A stretch of 64,000 nucleotides of DNA from Chitinophaga arvensicola (GTDB lineage Bacteria > Bacteroidota > Bacteroidia > Chitinophagales > Chitinophagaceae): NCBI RefSeq assembly GCF_900110835.1, contig NZ_FOJG01000001.1, positions 2,387,499 to 2,451,498 on the forward strand. The letters are read 5' to 3'. A program made the position numbers and the translations under genes. Positions 44,362-54,193 of this stretch are shown here, piece by piece; within the stretch, counting starts at the first letter, position 1; each line of letters begins with the position of its first letter. The notes beneath the pieces were generated by a model. That model saw nothing but the letters and a program-made list of their open reading frames with translations, did no database searches and was not told where the DNA came from.

Positions 44362-46731
44362 TCATCTCTTCAAGAGCGTACTCTCGAAGAGCAAAAGTAT
44401 TCTTTTATATTCATCTGTCCAGCTGCTGGGCGTAGTAAATCCGTGATCTTCCACGGGGTATACGGCCAGCTCCCAGTTATTTTTTCCAAGTTCAATCAAA
44501 CGTTGTGATAAACGTACAATATCCTGGAAGTGAACATTGGTATCTACCATACCATGACACATCAGCAGTTTGCCTTTCAGTCCATCTGCAAAATAGATGG
44601 GAGAAGAGCGGCGGTAAGCAATACTGTCAGTGAATGGTTCATTGAGAATATTGCTTGTATAGCCATGATTGTAATGTGCCCAGTCTGTTACAGAACGCAG
44701 TGCAGCGCCGGCTGCAAACGTTCCTGGCTTTGTAAACATGGCCATCAGGGTCATGAACCCGCCGTAACTGCCTCCATAGATGCCGATACGGTTCGCGTCC
44801 ACCTGCAATTTTTCTGCCAGATATTTTGCGCCATCCACTTCATCATCCAGATCTTTGCCGCCCATGTAGCGGTAAATGCCGGTCCGCCAGTTGCGGCCAT
44901 AGCCTGCGCTGCCCCGGTAATCCATGTCCAGTACGGTGTAGCCTTTATCCGTAAGCAGGTTGTGGAACATGTATTCGCGGAAATAGGTGCTCCACCATTT
45001 ATGTGCATTTTGCAGATAACCTGCACCATGAACAAAGATAACAGCCGCGCCGTTGTTCTTTGCCGGATCAGGTGTGTAGAGGCGTGCATACACTTGCTGG
45101 TTATCCCGTGCGGTAAAGGTGATCACCTGGGCATCACGCCATGGATAGGATTTAAACTCGTCCGACTGTGCCAGCTGCGTCACCTGTACAGCTTTGGAGC
45201 CGGGTGTATTCGGCTGCAGGTACAGCTCCCATGGCTTGTTGGTATAAGAGTAGCGGAATGCGAGCCACTTGCCATCCGGTGAAACCGTGACTTCATTGGC
45301 CCCGGGCATAGTGGTGATCCGTTCTGTCTTTCCACCGGCAATGCCTATACGGTAAAATTGTTTTTCGCCGGGATGTACTTCGTTGGTGGTGATATAGAAA
45401 TATTTTTTATCGGGAGATAGCTGTGCTTCCTGTACTTCGTAATTTCCGCCCGTGAGCGCCTTTACCTCGCCGTTGTTTACATTGGCGGTATAAAGGTGGG
45501 AGTAGCCACTGGCTTCCGACTGGAACCAGCAGGTGTTTTCATCTATCCAGCCTAAATTGCCGCCGCCTTCGGTCCAGCCGATACCCGGACCGGCTACCCA
45601 GGCTTCATCGCGTTGACGGTTCAGCGTTTTTACCGTGCCGGTAACGGCATCAAGCAATACGATCCAGCGGTCTTTATTGTCCTGCGAGCGGATGTCCGCG
45701 ATAGCATGACTTCCCTGGTCCGACCAGTAAGGACCGTTTACGATCACTTCACGGATCTTTGGCGTATCTTTTTTCGTGTAGTCTTTTACGTAATCGGGCT
45801 GATCTTTTATACCGGTCAGGTCGTTGGTTTTGATGGGCAGTACCGTGTCGCGCTGGCGGTCGTAAATAAAGCTTTCATAGCTGCCCTGCGGTGTACCTAC
45901 TTTCTCGCGGGCCGCAATATCTGTGGTGAACCCGGAAGCGGTTACGAACTCCGGTACAATGGTATTGGAGGCGTCATTAGGTGCGGTGAAAAGCTGGTAA
46001 GTGATGAAACGTCCGTCGGGACTGATCTGCAGGTCTCTCAACCTTTTGCCCTGAAGATATAAGGAACGCAGGGGTTTGGGATCATATGTTTTATCGAATG
46101 CAGTTGCGGCGTCTCTCTTTGCCTTTTTATCCCTGATCACCTGCATCAGTTCCAGTTGTTGTGCTTTGAGGTACTGTTCCGCTGCATTTCCTTTTTCGTC
46201 GCTGTTGCCGGTGGGTTTGCTGCCATTTTCAAAGTTGGTGAGCTGGCTGATCAGACCAGTGGTTTTATCCCATCCGTAGAGATTACGGCTTTGCCGGAAC
46301 ACTACCTGTTTTCCCCCGAAGCTGAATACCGGGTTGGATTCATCCGCGGTGGTATTGGTGATACGGGTGGTTTTCCCGGTTTTTATCTCCAGCAGATAAA
46401 TATCGCCCTGGTGGGCATATGCCAGTAATGTTTTATCGTTGTTGTAGGTACCTGCGGCTCTGGCGGAAAGGAGTGCCCGGTCTGCCGCAGCGGTTTTAAG
46501 GGGTGTATGATTTTTAATGCCAGCGTAATAAAGGGAGTCGCTCAGTTGCTTTTCCGGGTTCCAGCTGAAGTACACGGTTTGGTTGTCGGGGGCCCAGAAA
46601 ATGTTATCTGGAGAAGTTCCTATCCATTTTGGATCGCGCATGATCTTTTCTACCGTAAGCGGCACGGCCTGCTGGGCACTGATGCGGTTGGCTGATAAAA
46701 AAATAATGGCGGGTAGTACCCATTTTCTCAT
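44362..46731 (-). CDS. S9 family prolyl oligopeptidase-type peptidase (DPP IV-like)
   Basis: A 789-residue exported serine peptidase with signal peptide MRKWVLPAIIFLSANRISAQ. The first 500 residues form a beta-propeller (YFSWNPEKQL, ISPDGRFITYQLF, VSPDGKWLAFRYS). The C-terminal alpha/beta-hydrolase domain has the nucleophile GGSYGGFM, an Asp in GMVDTNVHF and the His in EDHGF, the full catalytic triad. Such enzymes cut dipeptides or acyl amino acids from peptides in the periplasm. It is a single gene. Confidence 0.93.
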   Translation of the reverse strand: MRKWVLPAIIFLSANRISAQQAVPLTVEKIMRDPKWIGTSPDNIFWAPDNQTVYFSWNPEKQLSDSLYYAGIKNHTPLKTAAADRALLSARAAGTYNNDKTLLAYAHQGDIYLLEIKTGKTTRITNTTADESNPVFSFGGKQVVFRQSRNLYGWDKTTGLISQLTNFENGSKPTGNSDEKGNAAEQYLKAQQLELMQVIRDKKAKRDAATAFDKTYDPKPLRSLYLQGKRLRDLQISPDGRFITYQLFTAPNDASNTIVPEFVTASGFTTDIAAREKVGTPQGSYESFIYDRQRDTVLPIKTNDLTGIKDQPDYVKDYTKKDTPKIREVIVNGPYWSDQGSHAIADIRSQDNKDRWIVLLDAVTGTVKTLNRQRDEAWVAGPGIGWTEGGGNLGWIDENTCWFQSEASGYSHLYTANVNNGEVKALTGGNYEVQEAQLSPDKKYFYITTNEVHPGEKQFYRIGIAGGKTERITTMPGANEVTVSPDGKWLAFRYSYTNKPWELYLQPNTPGSKAVQVTQLAQSDEFKSYPWRDAQVITFTARDNQQVYARLYTPDPAKNNGAAVIFVHGAGYLQNAHKWWSTYFREYMFHNLLTDKGYTVLDMDYRGSAGYGRNWRTGIYRYMGGKDLDDEVDGAKYLAEKLQVDANRIGIYGGSYGGFMTLMAMFTKPGTFAAGAALRSVTDWAHYNHGYTSNILNEPFTDSIAYRRSSPIYFADGLKGKLLMCHGMVDTNVHFQDIVRLSQRLIELGKNNWELAVYPVEDHGFTTPSSWTDEYKRILLLFESTLLKR

Positions 46732-46833
46732 AGCGGTTCATTATTTTGTTGGGGAATAAATGTAACGGTTTAATCATAAATTGCCGTAAGTTTTGGATGG
46801 ACGTGATGCGCCCATCTTTTTTAAACCCGCTCT

Positions 46834-47367
46834 ATGCGCATATTGCCAATACTGCTTTCCCTCCTGCTTTTTGTGGCCTGCAAGCCCAAACACGCTGCCA
46901 GGCAACCGGTGCCGGTAGAAGAAGATAGCACCTTCCTCACGGGTACCTTTTATGTGGTGCGTCATGCGGAGCGGAACCCGGGCCCGGACTCTACGCTCAC
47001 GGCGGCCGGAGAGGCAAGGGCAGGGGCGCTGTACCGCCTGCTGAAAGATTCCGGTCTCAATAAAATTTACATTACTCCTTACAAAAGATCAATCGGCACG
47101 GCAGACAGCATCCTGGCGCATGTACGTGTGGATACCTGTTTTTATCAACCTGATACCACCGGTGAATCGTTTATTTACCAGGTAACACGGCACGACGACT
47201 GGGGCAAACGGCTCCTGGTAATAGGGCATTCAAATACCCTGATCCCTATACTGCATAGTCTGAAAGCGAAGCCGCATACGGATTCTATCGGGGAAAATGA
47301 ATATGACAGGTTGTTTATTGTGCGGAAAACGAAGGAAGGAACTACGCTGAAGGAGATATGCTATTAG
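46834..47367 (+). CDS. Histidine phosphatase family lipoprotein
   Basis: A 177-residue lipoprotein (MRILPILLSLLLFVAC, lipobox FVAC) with a phosphoglycerate-mutase-like fold. The catalytic motif is VVRHAERNPG, the second histidine is in IGHSNTLIP, and ITPYKRSIGTA supplies the phosphate-binding arginine. It should be an envelope phosphatase of unknown substrate. It is divergent from the S9 peptidase gene and convergent with mgtE, with a perfect terminator hairpin between. Confidence 0.85.
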   Translation: MRILPILLSLLLFVACKPKHAARQPVPVEEDSTFLTGTFYVVRHAERNPGPDSTLTAAGEARAGALYRLLKDSGLNKIYITPYKRSIGTADSILAHVRVDTCFYQPDTTGESFIYQVTRHDDWGKRLLVIGHSNTLIPILHSLKAKPHTDSIGENEYDRLFIVRKTKEGTTLKEICY

Positions 47368-47371
47368 CGCA

Positions 47372-47407
47372 TTTCCCTGTCTCCCGTTTTTTCGGGAGAC
47401 AGGGAAA
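47372..47407. terminator. Bidirectional terminator between the histidine phosphatase and mgtE genes
   Basis: TTTCCCTGTCTCCCG and CGGGAGACAGGGAAA form a perfect 15-bp stem around a six-T loop. It lies 5 bases after one stop and 6 bases before the end of the convergent gene. Confidence 0.85.
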
Positions 47408-47413
47408 CATCCA

Positions 47414-48790
47414 CTATAATAAAATGCCTTTCATTAATGTATAGGCTACTGTAAAGTAGATCAGCAAACCGGTTACATCTACCAGTGTGGCTACAAAGGG
47501 CGCAGAGGAAGTGGCCGGGTCAGCGCCGCATTTTTTGAGTACCAGTGGCAGCATGGAGCCGGAGAGGGTTCCCCACAGCACTACTCCCACCAGGGAAATG
47601 CCTACGGTAGCGCCTATCAGTACGGTGTGTTCGCCGTAGGTATTGAATAAACTATTCCAGAGCAGGATACGCAGGAAACCGATGGCGCCCAGTGCGCCAC
47701 CCAGCAGGAGGCCGGAGGTGATTTCCCGGCGCATTACCCGCCACCAGTCGCTCACGGTGATTTCACCGAGGGCCATGGCCTGTATAATAAGGGTAGAAGC
47801 CTGTGAGCCGCTGTTACCACCGCTGGAGATAATGAGCGGTACAAACAGCGCCAGCACTACGGCTTTGGCTATTTCATCTTCAAAAAATCCCATGGCAGTA
47901 GCGGTCAGCATCTCCCCGATAAACAATACTACGAGCCAGCCTACGCGCTTTTTTACCAGTTTCAGCAGGGGCATATCGAGGTAAGGCTCATCCAGGGCCT
48001 CGGTACCACCAATCTTCTGGATATCTTCCGTGTGTTCTTCGTTGGCAATCCATAACATATCATCGATGGTCACGATGCCGAGCAGGATGCCCTGGTCGTC
48101 GGCCACGGGCAAGGCTACCCTGTTTTCCATCCGGAATACCTGGATGGCCTCTTCCTGGTCATCGTTGGCATGAAGCGATACAAAGCGGTCATCCATCAGG
48201 GTATGCACCACCGTATCGGGCGATACCAGCAGGAATTCCCGGATCCGGAAGTCGTCCAGCAACTGCCCTTTTTCATCGATCACATAAATCACATCAATGG
48301 TTTCACTGTCTTTCCCGTGTTCCCGGATATAGTCCAGTACTTCCTTTACGGTCCACTCTTCCCTGACAGCAATGTAGTCGGGCGTCATGATACGGCCTAC
48401 ACTGTTCTCCTTGTAGCCGAGGAGCGAGAGGGTGATACGGCGTTCTTCCGGGTCGAGCAGTTTAATGAGTTCTTTTACCGCTTCACTGGGAAGCTCTTCC
48501 AGGAAGGCGGTACGGTCATCCGCAGGCAATTCATTCATCAGCTCCGCTATTTTGGCGGGCGATAAGCTGCGGATCACATCTTCCTGGAGGGGAAAATCCA
48601 GGATACGAAAAGCCGCTGCCGCTCTGCTGATCGACAGGTTATTGATGATTATTCCGGCCTCGTCGGGGTCCTCGTGAATCAATTCGGCTATATCCGTAAT
48701 CAGCTGGTCGTCCAGATATACTGACAGTTCGCGGTAATTTTTCTCTTTTGCCAGTGTCTGGAATTTTTCCAGTAAAGCTTCATTTTCCAT
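47414..48790 (-). CDS. mgtE: Magnesium transporter MgtE
   Basis: A 458-residue MgtE channel. Domains in order are the superhelical N domain with MgtE repeats (ELMNELPADDRTAFLEELPS), two CBS domains (VGRIMTPDYIAVREEWTVKE, LMDDRFVSLHANDDQEEAI) and a five-helix membrane domain (PLIISSGGNSGSQASTLIIQ, containing the family's GGNSGSQ motif). Cytosolic Mg2+ bound between N and CBS domains closes the pore. I start at the ATG at 48790; the frame extends two codons to a TTG. No Mg2+-sensing RNA was seen. Confidence 0.95.
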   Translation of the reverse strand: MENEALLEKFQTLAKEKNYRELSVYLDDQLITDIAELIHEDPDEAGIIINNLSISRAAAAFRILDFPLQEDVIRSLSPAKIAELMNELPADDRTAFLEELPSEAVKELIKLLDPEERRITLSLLGYKENSVGRIMTPDYIAVREEWTVKEVLDYIREHGKDSETIDVIYVIDEKGQLLDDFRIREFLLVSPDTVVHTLMDDRFVSLHANDDQEEAIQVFRMENRVALPVADDQGILLGIVTIDDMLWIANEEHTEDIQKIGGTEALDEPYLDMPLLKLVKKRVGWLVVLFIGEMLTATAMGFFEDEIAKAVVLALFVPLIISSGGNSGSQASTLIIQAMALGEITVSDWWRVMRREITSGLLLGGALGAIGFLRILLWNSLFNTYGEHTVLIGATVGISLVGVVLWGTLSGSMLPLVLKKCGADPATSSAPFVATLVDVTGLLIYFTVAYTLMKGILL

Positions 48791-48848
48791 GTACAAATTG
48801 CCTCTATCTGCGAAATTAAGTTAAAATAGCACGCTGCCGGGACAGTCG

Positions 48849-49727
48849 TTATAATAATTCTGATACATGCAGGCGGATATTGCCGCAAATACTATCCAGT
48901 GGCAGGTCGTTGGCGTCGTTGCCAAACGGGTCCTCAATTTCTTCTGCAATCAGTTCCAGGCTGGCCAGTACAAAGAATACGAATACAATCATGGGGATAA
49001 TGAGGTAACCCAGACTGAATACATATCCAAACGGCATGGACATAACATAGAAGAATATAAATTTTTTGATAAATACGCTGTAGGAAAAAGGGATAGGGGT
49101 ATTCCGGATGCGCTCGCAGGCGCCGCATACATCTGCAAAGGTCTGGAGTTCATTGTTGAGCAGGATCAGCTGGTCGCCGGTGATCTGCCCGCTGCGGTAC
49201 AGTTCCATGGTTCTGGTGATGATCTGCTGCGACAACTGGTTAGGCACATGTTTGCTGATATCTGTGTGCAATGGTTCCGCGCCTGGTATAGCTTCCATCT
49301 CCTCATGCAGGTAAGTTTTGCGGAGATGGTTTTTCAGGCTGAACGCAAAGTTCGGGATCATGACCCGGAAAAAGGCCCGGTCGGCAGTGTTCTCCACAGG
49401 CAGGATGGCCTGGATCTTCATAGCCAGGTTGCGGCTGCTGTTTACCAGCGTACCCCATTGGCGCCGCCCTTCCCACCAGCGGTCGTAAGCCGTATTAGTG
49501 CGGAACACCAGCAACAGCGAAATCACAAACCCCAGCAGACCGTACATCAGGGTGATATTCTTCAACTCATTTTTATCAGACAGCTTCCACACCTCTAATT
49601 CCAGCCAGGCTACAATACCGGAATAAATGGATAGGGCCACGAACATCGGGAAAAGCTTTCTTACCGTATCCGCTTTATGAATGCGGAAAATGAACGTAAA
49701 CCACTCTTTTGGATTATAATTGATCAT
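48849..49727 (-). CDS. Bestrophin family anion channel (UPF0187)
   Basis: A 292-residue membrane protein of the bestrophin group. Visible blocks are MINYNPKEWFTFIFRIHKAD, FRTNTAYDRWWEGRRQWGTL (the family's RxxxAYxRWWEGR), a cluster of phenylalanines in the pore helix and the tail EIEDPFGNDANDLPLD, an acidic EDPFGxDxNDLP loop that in eukaryotic relatives binds calcium. Bacterial members conduct ions, sodium in some cases and chloride in others. It lies 58 bases upstream of mgtE on the same strand; co-transcription with a magnesium channel is plausible. Confidence 0.9.
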   Translation of the reverse strand: MINYNPKEWFTFIFRIHKADTVRKLFPMFVALSIYSGIVAWLELEVWKLSDKNELKNITLMYGLLGFVISLLLVFRTNTAYDRWWEGRRQWGTLVNSSRNLAMKIQAILPVENTADRAFFRVMIPNFAFSLKNHLRKTYLHEEMEAIPGAEPLHTDISKHVPNQLSQQIITRTMELYRSGQITGDQLILLNNELQTFADVCGACERIRNTPIPFSYSVFIKKFIFFYVMSMPFGYVFSLGYLIIPMIVFVFFVLASLELIAEEIEDPFGNDANDLPLDSICGNIRLHVSELL

Positions 49728-49852
49728 ATCAACAGGTTAATGAACAGCAAAAAAAATATTTTCCGGGCCGCAAACCTAAATTTTTTAAACATGATTTTGA
49801 TAACTTCCTGCTTTAACTTTACTTTACGTCTTCTTTTATTTGAAATAGCGCT

Positions 49853-50257
49853 ATGATAAAGCCGTACTTGTACATTGATAAGTCGAAGGGAAGAGGCAGG
49901 GGAGTTTATACAAAAGAGAAGATTCCTGCCGGAACAAGAATAGAGACATCGCCCGTGCTCGTTCTCTCTTATAACGACACCGAAATTGTGGATAAAACAC
50001 ATCTGCACAACTACATTTTCCTCTGGGGACCGAAAGAAACCAAGTCCTGCGTGGCACTGGGTTTCTGCTCTATCTACAACCACGATTACAAACCCAATTG
50101 TGAGTACGAGATGGATTTCAAGGAAGAAACCATGAGCATCATCACCCTCCGCGATATCAAGAAAGGTGAAGAACTCTTCATCAACTATAACGGCGATGTA
50201 GAAGATACCTCCCCCCTTTGGTTCGATATCAAAAAGAAACAAACAGCCACGAAGTAA
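49853..50257 (+). CDS. SET domain protein
   Basis: A 134-residue protein consisting of little more than a SET domain, the fold of protein lysine methyltransferases. Seen are KGRGRGVYTKEKIPAG at the start, the SAM-site motif YNHDYKPNCEY (NHxxxPNC) and GEELFINYNGD near the end (the EELxxxY catalytic block). No partner domain or export signal. In bacteria such small SET proteins are scattered and their targets mostly unknown. It is a single gene, divergent from the bestrophin gene. Confidence 0.9.
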   Translation: MIKPYLYIDKSKGRGRGVYTKEKIPAGTRIETSPVLVLSYNDTEIVDKTHLHNYIFLWGPKETKSCVALGFCSIYNHDYKPNCEYEMDFKEETMSIITLRDIKKGEELFINYNGDVEDTSPLWFDIKKKQTATK

Positions 50258-50349
50258 TCAGCTATACGGATAATAGCACTGCGGGCAGCTTTACAGTGAA
50301 TAATAATTCCTGCCCGGAGTTGCAGTTATTCGTATTTCTTTTGTAATAT

Positions 50350-50394
50350 TGTATAAGTGCTTATATAAATTGTATTTGTATAAGCACTTATACA
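50350..50394. promoter_or_regulatory. Twin palindromic operators upstream of the MarR regulator
   Basis: Two copies of TGTATAAG-N2-CTTATACA-type palindrome occur: 50350-50367 (one end mismatch) and 50377-50394 (perfect arms), 27 bases centre to centre. The two copies and their flanks also pair with each other as a 21-bp inverted repeat (50345-50365 with 50379-50399). This is typical of a MarR dimer operator, placed 22 bases before the marR-type start, so autorepression and control of the hut operon are expected. Confidence 0.8.
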
Positions 50395-50416
50395 ATATTA
50401 ACATTAATCTTTTCCC

Positions 50417-50896
50417 ATGTCATTCTATCCATCACTTGGCTATCTTGTTTTTGGCAGCCGCCTGCGCAGACTGAGCGAGTATTTTCTCATGGAAGTAAAT
50501 AAAGTATACGAACAGGCAGGTATTCCTTTCGACGCCAGCTGGTTCCCGGTATTTTACCTGCTATCCAAACAACAGCCGGTACCTATGATAGACATTGCGG
50601 AGCAATTGGAAATATCCCATTCCGCCGTGAGCCAGATGGTCACCAACCTGAAAAAGAAAGGACTGCTGAAAACCACGCCCTGCAAGGAAGACGGCCGCCG
50701 TCAGCTGGTGGCGTTCTCCAAAAAAGGAGAAGAACTGCTGCAACAGATCCAACCAGTATGGGACGCCATTACCACCGCTATGGAAGCCCTGGCCATGGAA
50801 AATAAACAAAGCCAGCAGGTGCTGGCCGCTATCGCACAGATTGAACAATCTGTTCAGCAAAAGCCTTTATCAGAAAGAATCAAAGAACAACTATAA
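50417..50896 (+). CDS. MarR family transcriptional regulator, likely of histidine utilisation
   Basis: A 159-residue regulator with winged-helix signature: PMIDIAEQLEISHSAVSQMV (helices 3-4, residues about 55-75), TNLKKKGLLKTTPC and the wing EDGRRQLVAFSKKGEE. Flanking helices form the dimer interface. Two palindromes in front of it make autoregulation likely. It is 30 bases upstream of hutH on the same strand, so it most likely senses a histidine catabolite such as urocanate. Usual hut regulators are HutC (GntR) or HutP, so a MarR type is noteworthy. Ligand is inference. Confidence 0.88.
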   Translation: MSFYPSLGYLVFGSRLRRLSEYFLMEVNKVYEQAGIPFDASWFPVFYLLSKQQPVPMIDIAEQLEISHSAVSQMVTNLKKKGLLKTTPCKEDGRRQLVAFSKKGEELLQQIQPVWDAITTAMEALAMENKQSQQVLAAIAQIEQSVQQKPLSERIKEQL

Positions 50897-50926
50897 TACT
50901 TCATACACCAGAAAAATCTATTGACC

Positions 50927-52495
50927 ATGAGTGATATTTTTAAGTACGGTATCGACCAGCTCACTGTTGCCACCGCCATCAATATTGCGGCCGGCAAAGT
51001 GAAAGGAATACTTGTACCGGAAGTCATTACACGTGTACAAACCAGCTTCGGGTATGTACAAACCATCGTAGCACAGCATACTACGGTATATGGTATCAAC
51101 ACCGGTTTCGGTCCCTTGTGTGATACCAAAATTTCGGAAGAAGATACCCGCGCCCTGCAATACAATATCCTGCAAAGTCATAGTGTAGGCGTAGGAGAAA
51201 GTATTCCGGAAGAAATTGCCCGCATCATGCTCATCACCAAAGTGCAGGCACTGGCACAAGGTTACTCCGGCGTGGCATTGTCTACCCTCGAAAGAATCAT
51301 CTGGCATATCGATCACCAGGTAACACCCCTGGTACCGGAGAAAGGCTCTGTGGGCGCCTCCGGCGACCTGGCGCCGTTATCGCACCTGTTCCTGCCGCTG
51401 ATAGGACTGGGGCATGTGATGTACCACGGCCAGAAAACCGCTACTGCCGATATGATGCAGCAGGAAGGCATTCAACCGGTGGTATTAGGTCCTAAGGAAG
51501 GACTGGCGCTGATCAACGGTACACAGTTTATTCTCTCTTTTGCCGTAAAAGCAGTACAACGCCTGCATAACGCGCTGGAAGCTGCTGATATCATCGGCGC
51601 CTTATCGCTCGAAGGACTGATGGGTACCGCCAAACCATTCGATCCCCGCTTACACGCCATCCGTCCGTATCCCGGCAACCAGCTGGTAGCGCATCGTTTA
51701 AAAACATTGCTGGATAATTCGGAGATCATGTCTTCGCATGTAGACTGTGGCCGCGTACAGGACCCTTATTCCCTGCGTTGTATGCCACAGGTACACGGCG
51801 CTTCCCGTACCGCCTGGCAGCACTTGCAGGAACTCACTACGATCGAACTGAATGCCGTGACTGATAACCCGATCATCTTCAGCGCGGAAGATACCATCAG
51901 TGGTGGTAACTTTCACGGGCAGCCCATGGCATTGCCCCTGGATTACGCCACCGTAGCTGCTGCGGAACTGGGTAATATTTCCGACCGCCGTTGTTATATG
52001 ATGATTGAAGGGAGATATGGCCTGCCTAAATTACTCATCCAGGATGCCGGTCTCAACTCCGGTTTCATGATACCGCAATACACCACCGCTGCCCTGGTTA
52101 CCGAAAATAAAACACTGTGTTTCCCTGCCAGCGCAGATAGCGTGCCTACTTCCCTCGGACAGGAAGACCATGTATCCATGGGCTCCATCAGTGGCCGTAA
52201 GCTGAACCAGGTGATTGGCAACCTCGAATATATTCTCGCGATAGAATTACTGTATGCCGCACAGGCAGTGGATTTCCGCCGCCCGCTGAAATCCAGCCCG
52301 GTACTGGAAGCCGTGCATCAGTACACCCGTACTCATGTTGCCTTTGCAGATAAGGACCGCATCTTCGCCAATGATATTGCAGCCCTGCACCAGATCGTGA
52401 AAGATCAGTCACTCGTACGCGTAGCCAATGAAGCAGCCGCTAACCATCAACTTAACTTAAACGGACTTTATAATGACCAGTTTGGACTTTATTAA
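50927..52495 (+). CDS. hutH: Histidine ammonia-lyase
   Basis: HutH deaminates histidine to urocanate. From the ATG at 50927 (two codons inside a TTG-started frame) the protein has 522 residues. The self-formed MIO electrophile comes from Ala-Ser-Gly in [27 protein letters not shown] and TDNPIIF-type blocks around the active site are conserved, as is the Q-rich segment [11 protein letters not shown]. First enzyme gene of the operon; its 3' end overlaps hutU by 23 bases. Confidence 0.96.
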   Translation: MSDIFKYGIDQLTVATAINIAAGKVKGILVPEVITRVQTSFGYVQTIVAQHTTVYGINTGFGPLCDTKISEEDTRALQYNILQSHSVGVGESIPEEIARIMLITKVQALAQGYSGVALSTLERIIWHIDHQVTPLVPEKGSVGASGDLAPLSHLFLPLIGLGHVMYHGQKTATADMMQQEGIQPVVLGPKEGLALINGTQFILSFAVKAVQRLHNALEAADIIGALSLEGLMGTAKPFDPRLHAIRPYPGNQLVAHRLKTLLDNSEIMSSHVDCGRVQDPYSLRCMPQVHGASRTAWQHLQELTTIELNAVTDNPIIFSAEDTISGGNFHGQPMALPLDYATVAAAELGNISDRRCYMMIEGRYGLPKLLIQDAGLNSGFMIPQYTTAALVTENKTLCFPASADSVPTSLGQEDHVSMGSISGRKLNQVIGNLEYILAIELLYAAQAVDFRRPLKSSPVLEAVHQYTRTHVAFADKDRIFANDIAALHQIVKDQSLVRVANEAAANHQLNLNGLYNDQFGLY

Positions 52496-54143
52496 AACAT
52501 ATGCAGCGCACCCGCATTATAAAGCGCCTCATGGTGCACAGCTGCACGCCAGATCCTGGCAAACCGAAGCGCCCCTGCGCATGTTGCTCAACAACCTCGA
52601 TGCAGAAGTAGCCGAAAACCCCGATGAACTTGTGGTATACGGTGGTATCGGTCAGGCAGCGCGTAACCGCGAATCCCTGCAAAAAATTATAGAAATATTA
52701 CTGACGCTGGACGACGAGCATTCTTTGCTGGTGCAATCCGGTAAACCCGTAGGTATTGTACGCACACATCCACAGGCGCCGAGAGTAATGCTGGCCAACA
52801 GTAACCTGGTGCCGAAATGGGCCACCTGGGAGCATTTCAACGAACTGCGTTCCAAAGGTCTGATGATGTACGGACAGATGACAGCCGGTAGCTGGATCTA
52901 TATCGGTACACAAGGCATCCTTCAGGGTACCTATGAAACCTTTATGGAGTGCGGACGTCAGCATTTTAATGGTAGCCTGGCCGGTAAACTGCTGGTTACT
53001 GCCGGCATCGGCGGTATGGGCGGCGCGCAGCCACTGGCGGCTACGATGGCCGGTGCGGTATTTATCGGCGCCGATATTGATCCTACGCGCATTCAGAAAC
53101 GCCTGGATACCCGCTATATCGACCGCATGACTTATTCTTATGAAGAGGCTATCCAATGGGCAAAAGAAGCCCAGGCCAAGGGTGAGGCATTGTCGATCGG
53201 GCTGGTGAGCGATGCCGGCGATATGCTGGAAAGAATGCTGAAAGATAACCTCATCCCGGATATTCTTACGGACCAGACTTCTGCACATGATCCGCTGAAT
53301 GGCTATGTACCTAATGGCATGACGCTGCAGGCCGCACTGGACCTGCGTAAGAGTGATGCGGTGAAATATAAGGAGCTGTCGCTGAAAAGCATGGCCCGTC
53401 ACGTAGGCTTTATGTTGCAGCTGCAGCAGAAAGGCGCTGTTACTTTCGACTACGGTAACAACCTGCGTGAGTTTGCCCGTGAAGGAGGAGAGCCCAATGC
53501 CTTCAACTTCCCCGGGTTCACACCGGCGTATATCCGTCCGCTGTTCTGTGAAGGAAAAGGACCTTTCCGCTGGGTGGCCCTCTCCGGCGATCCGGAAGAT
53601 ATTTACACTACAGACCGGGCGCTGATGGAAGCGTTCCCGGAAAATACGCACCTGATCAACTGGCTGAAACAGGCACAGGAAAAAGTAGCATTTCAGGGAT
53701 TACCTGCCCGCATCTGCTGGCTGGGTATGGGTGAGCGCGAAAAAGCCGGTCTTATTTTTAATGAACTCGTGAGAACAGGCAAAGTGAAAGCGCCGATCGT
53801 AATTGGCCGCGATCACCTGGACTGTGGCTCTGTGGCTTCTCCCAACCGGGAAACGGAATCTATGAAAGATGGTTCCGATGCCGTGAGCGACTGGACCCTG
53901 CTTAACCTGATGGCCAATACCGGTGGCGGCGCTACCTGGGTATCCTTCCATCATGGCGGTGGTGTAGGTATGGGATATTCCCAACATGCAGGCATGGTAG
54001 TGCTGGCAGATGGTACTGATCGGGCAGCCGATTGTTTACGCCGTGTACTCTTCAATGATCCGGCCCTTGGCATTTTCCGTCATGCAGATGCCGGCTATGA
54101 AAAGGCACAGGAATGGGGAGATAAATTTGGTATCAATATTTAA
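52473..54143 (+). CDS. hutU: Urocanate hydratase
   Basis: HutU adds water to urocanate using tightly bound NAD as electrophile, giving imidazolonepropionate. The 556-residue protein has the NAD site [19 protein letters not shown], the block [20 protein letters not shown] and the conserved Cys in [16 protein letters not shown]. Length is normal. The start lies inside the hutH end, so translation is probably coupled. A stable hairpin follows before hutI. Confidence 0.96.
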   Translation: MTSLDFIKTYAAHPHYKAPHGAQLHARSWQTEAPLRMLLNNLDAEVAENPDELVVYGGIGQAARNRESLQKIIEILLTLDDEHSLLVQSGKPVGIVRTHPQAPRVMLANSNLVPKWATWEHFNELRSKGLMMYGQMTAGSWIYIGTQGILQGTYETFMECGRQHFNGSLAGKLLVTAGIGGMGGAQPLAATMAGAVFIGADIDPTRIQKRLDTRYIDRMTYSYEEAIQWAKEAQAKGEALSIGLVSDAGDMLERMLKDNLIPDILTDQTSAHDPLNGYVPNGMTLQAALDLRKSDAVKYKELSLKSMARHVGFMLQLQQKGAVTFDYGNNLREFAREGGEPNAFNFPGFTPAYIRPLFCEGKGPFRWVALSGDPEDIYTTDRALMEAFPENTHLINWLKQAQEKVAFQGLPARICWLGMGEREKAGLIFNELVRTGKVKAPIVIGRDHLDCGSVASPNRETESMKDGSDAVSDWTLLNLMANTGGGATWVSFHHGGGVGMGYSQHAGMVVLADGTDRAADCLRRVLFNDPALGIFRHADAGYEKAQEWGDKFGINI

Positions 54144-54148
54144 TCGCA

Positions 54149-54176
54149 GCAGCAGCCGGTGTAAACCGGCTGCTGT
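54149..54176 (+). other. Intercistronic hairpin with GNRA loop between hutU and hutI
   Basis: GCAGCAGCCGGT and ACCGGCTGCTGT form a 12-bp stem (one G-U) closed by GUAA, a GNRA-type loop. No U tract follows (CAATTAAT), so read-through into hutI is expected. Likely an mRNA stability or partial-termination element. Confidence 0.65.
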
Positions 54177-54193
54177 CAATTAATCCGGCGTTC

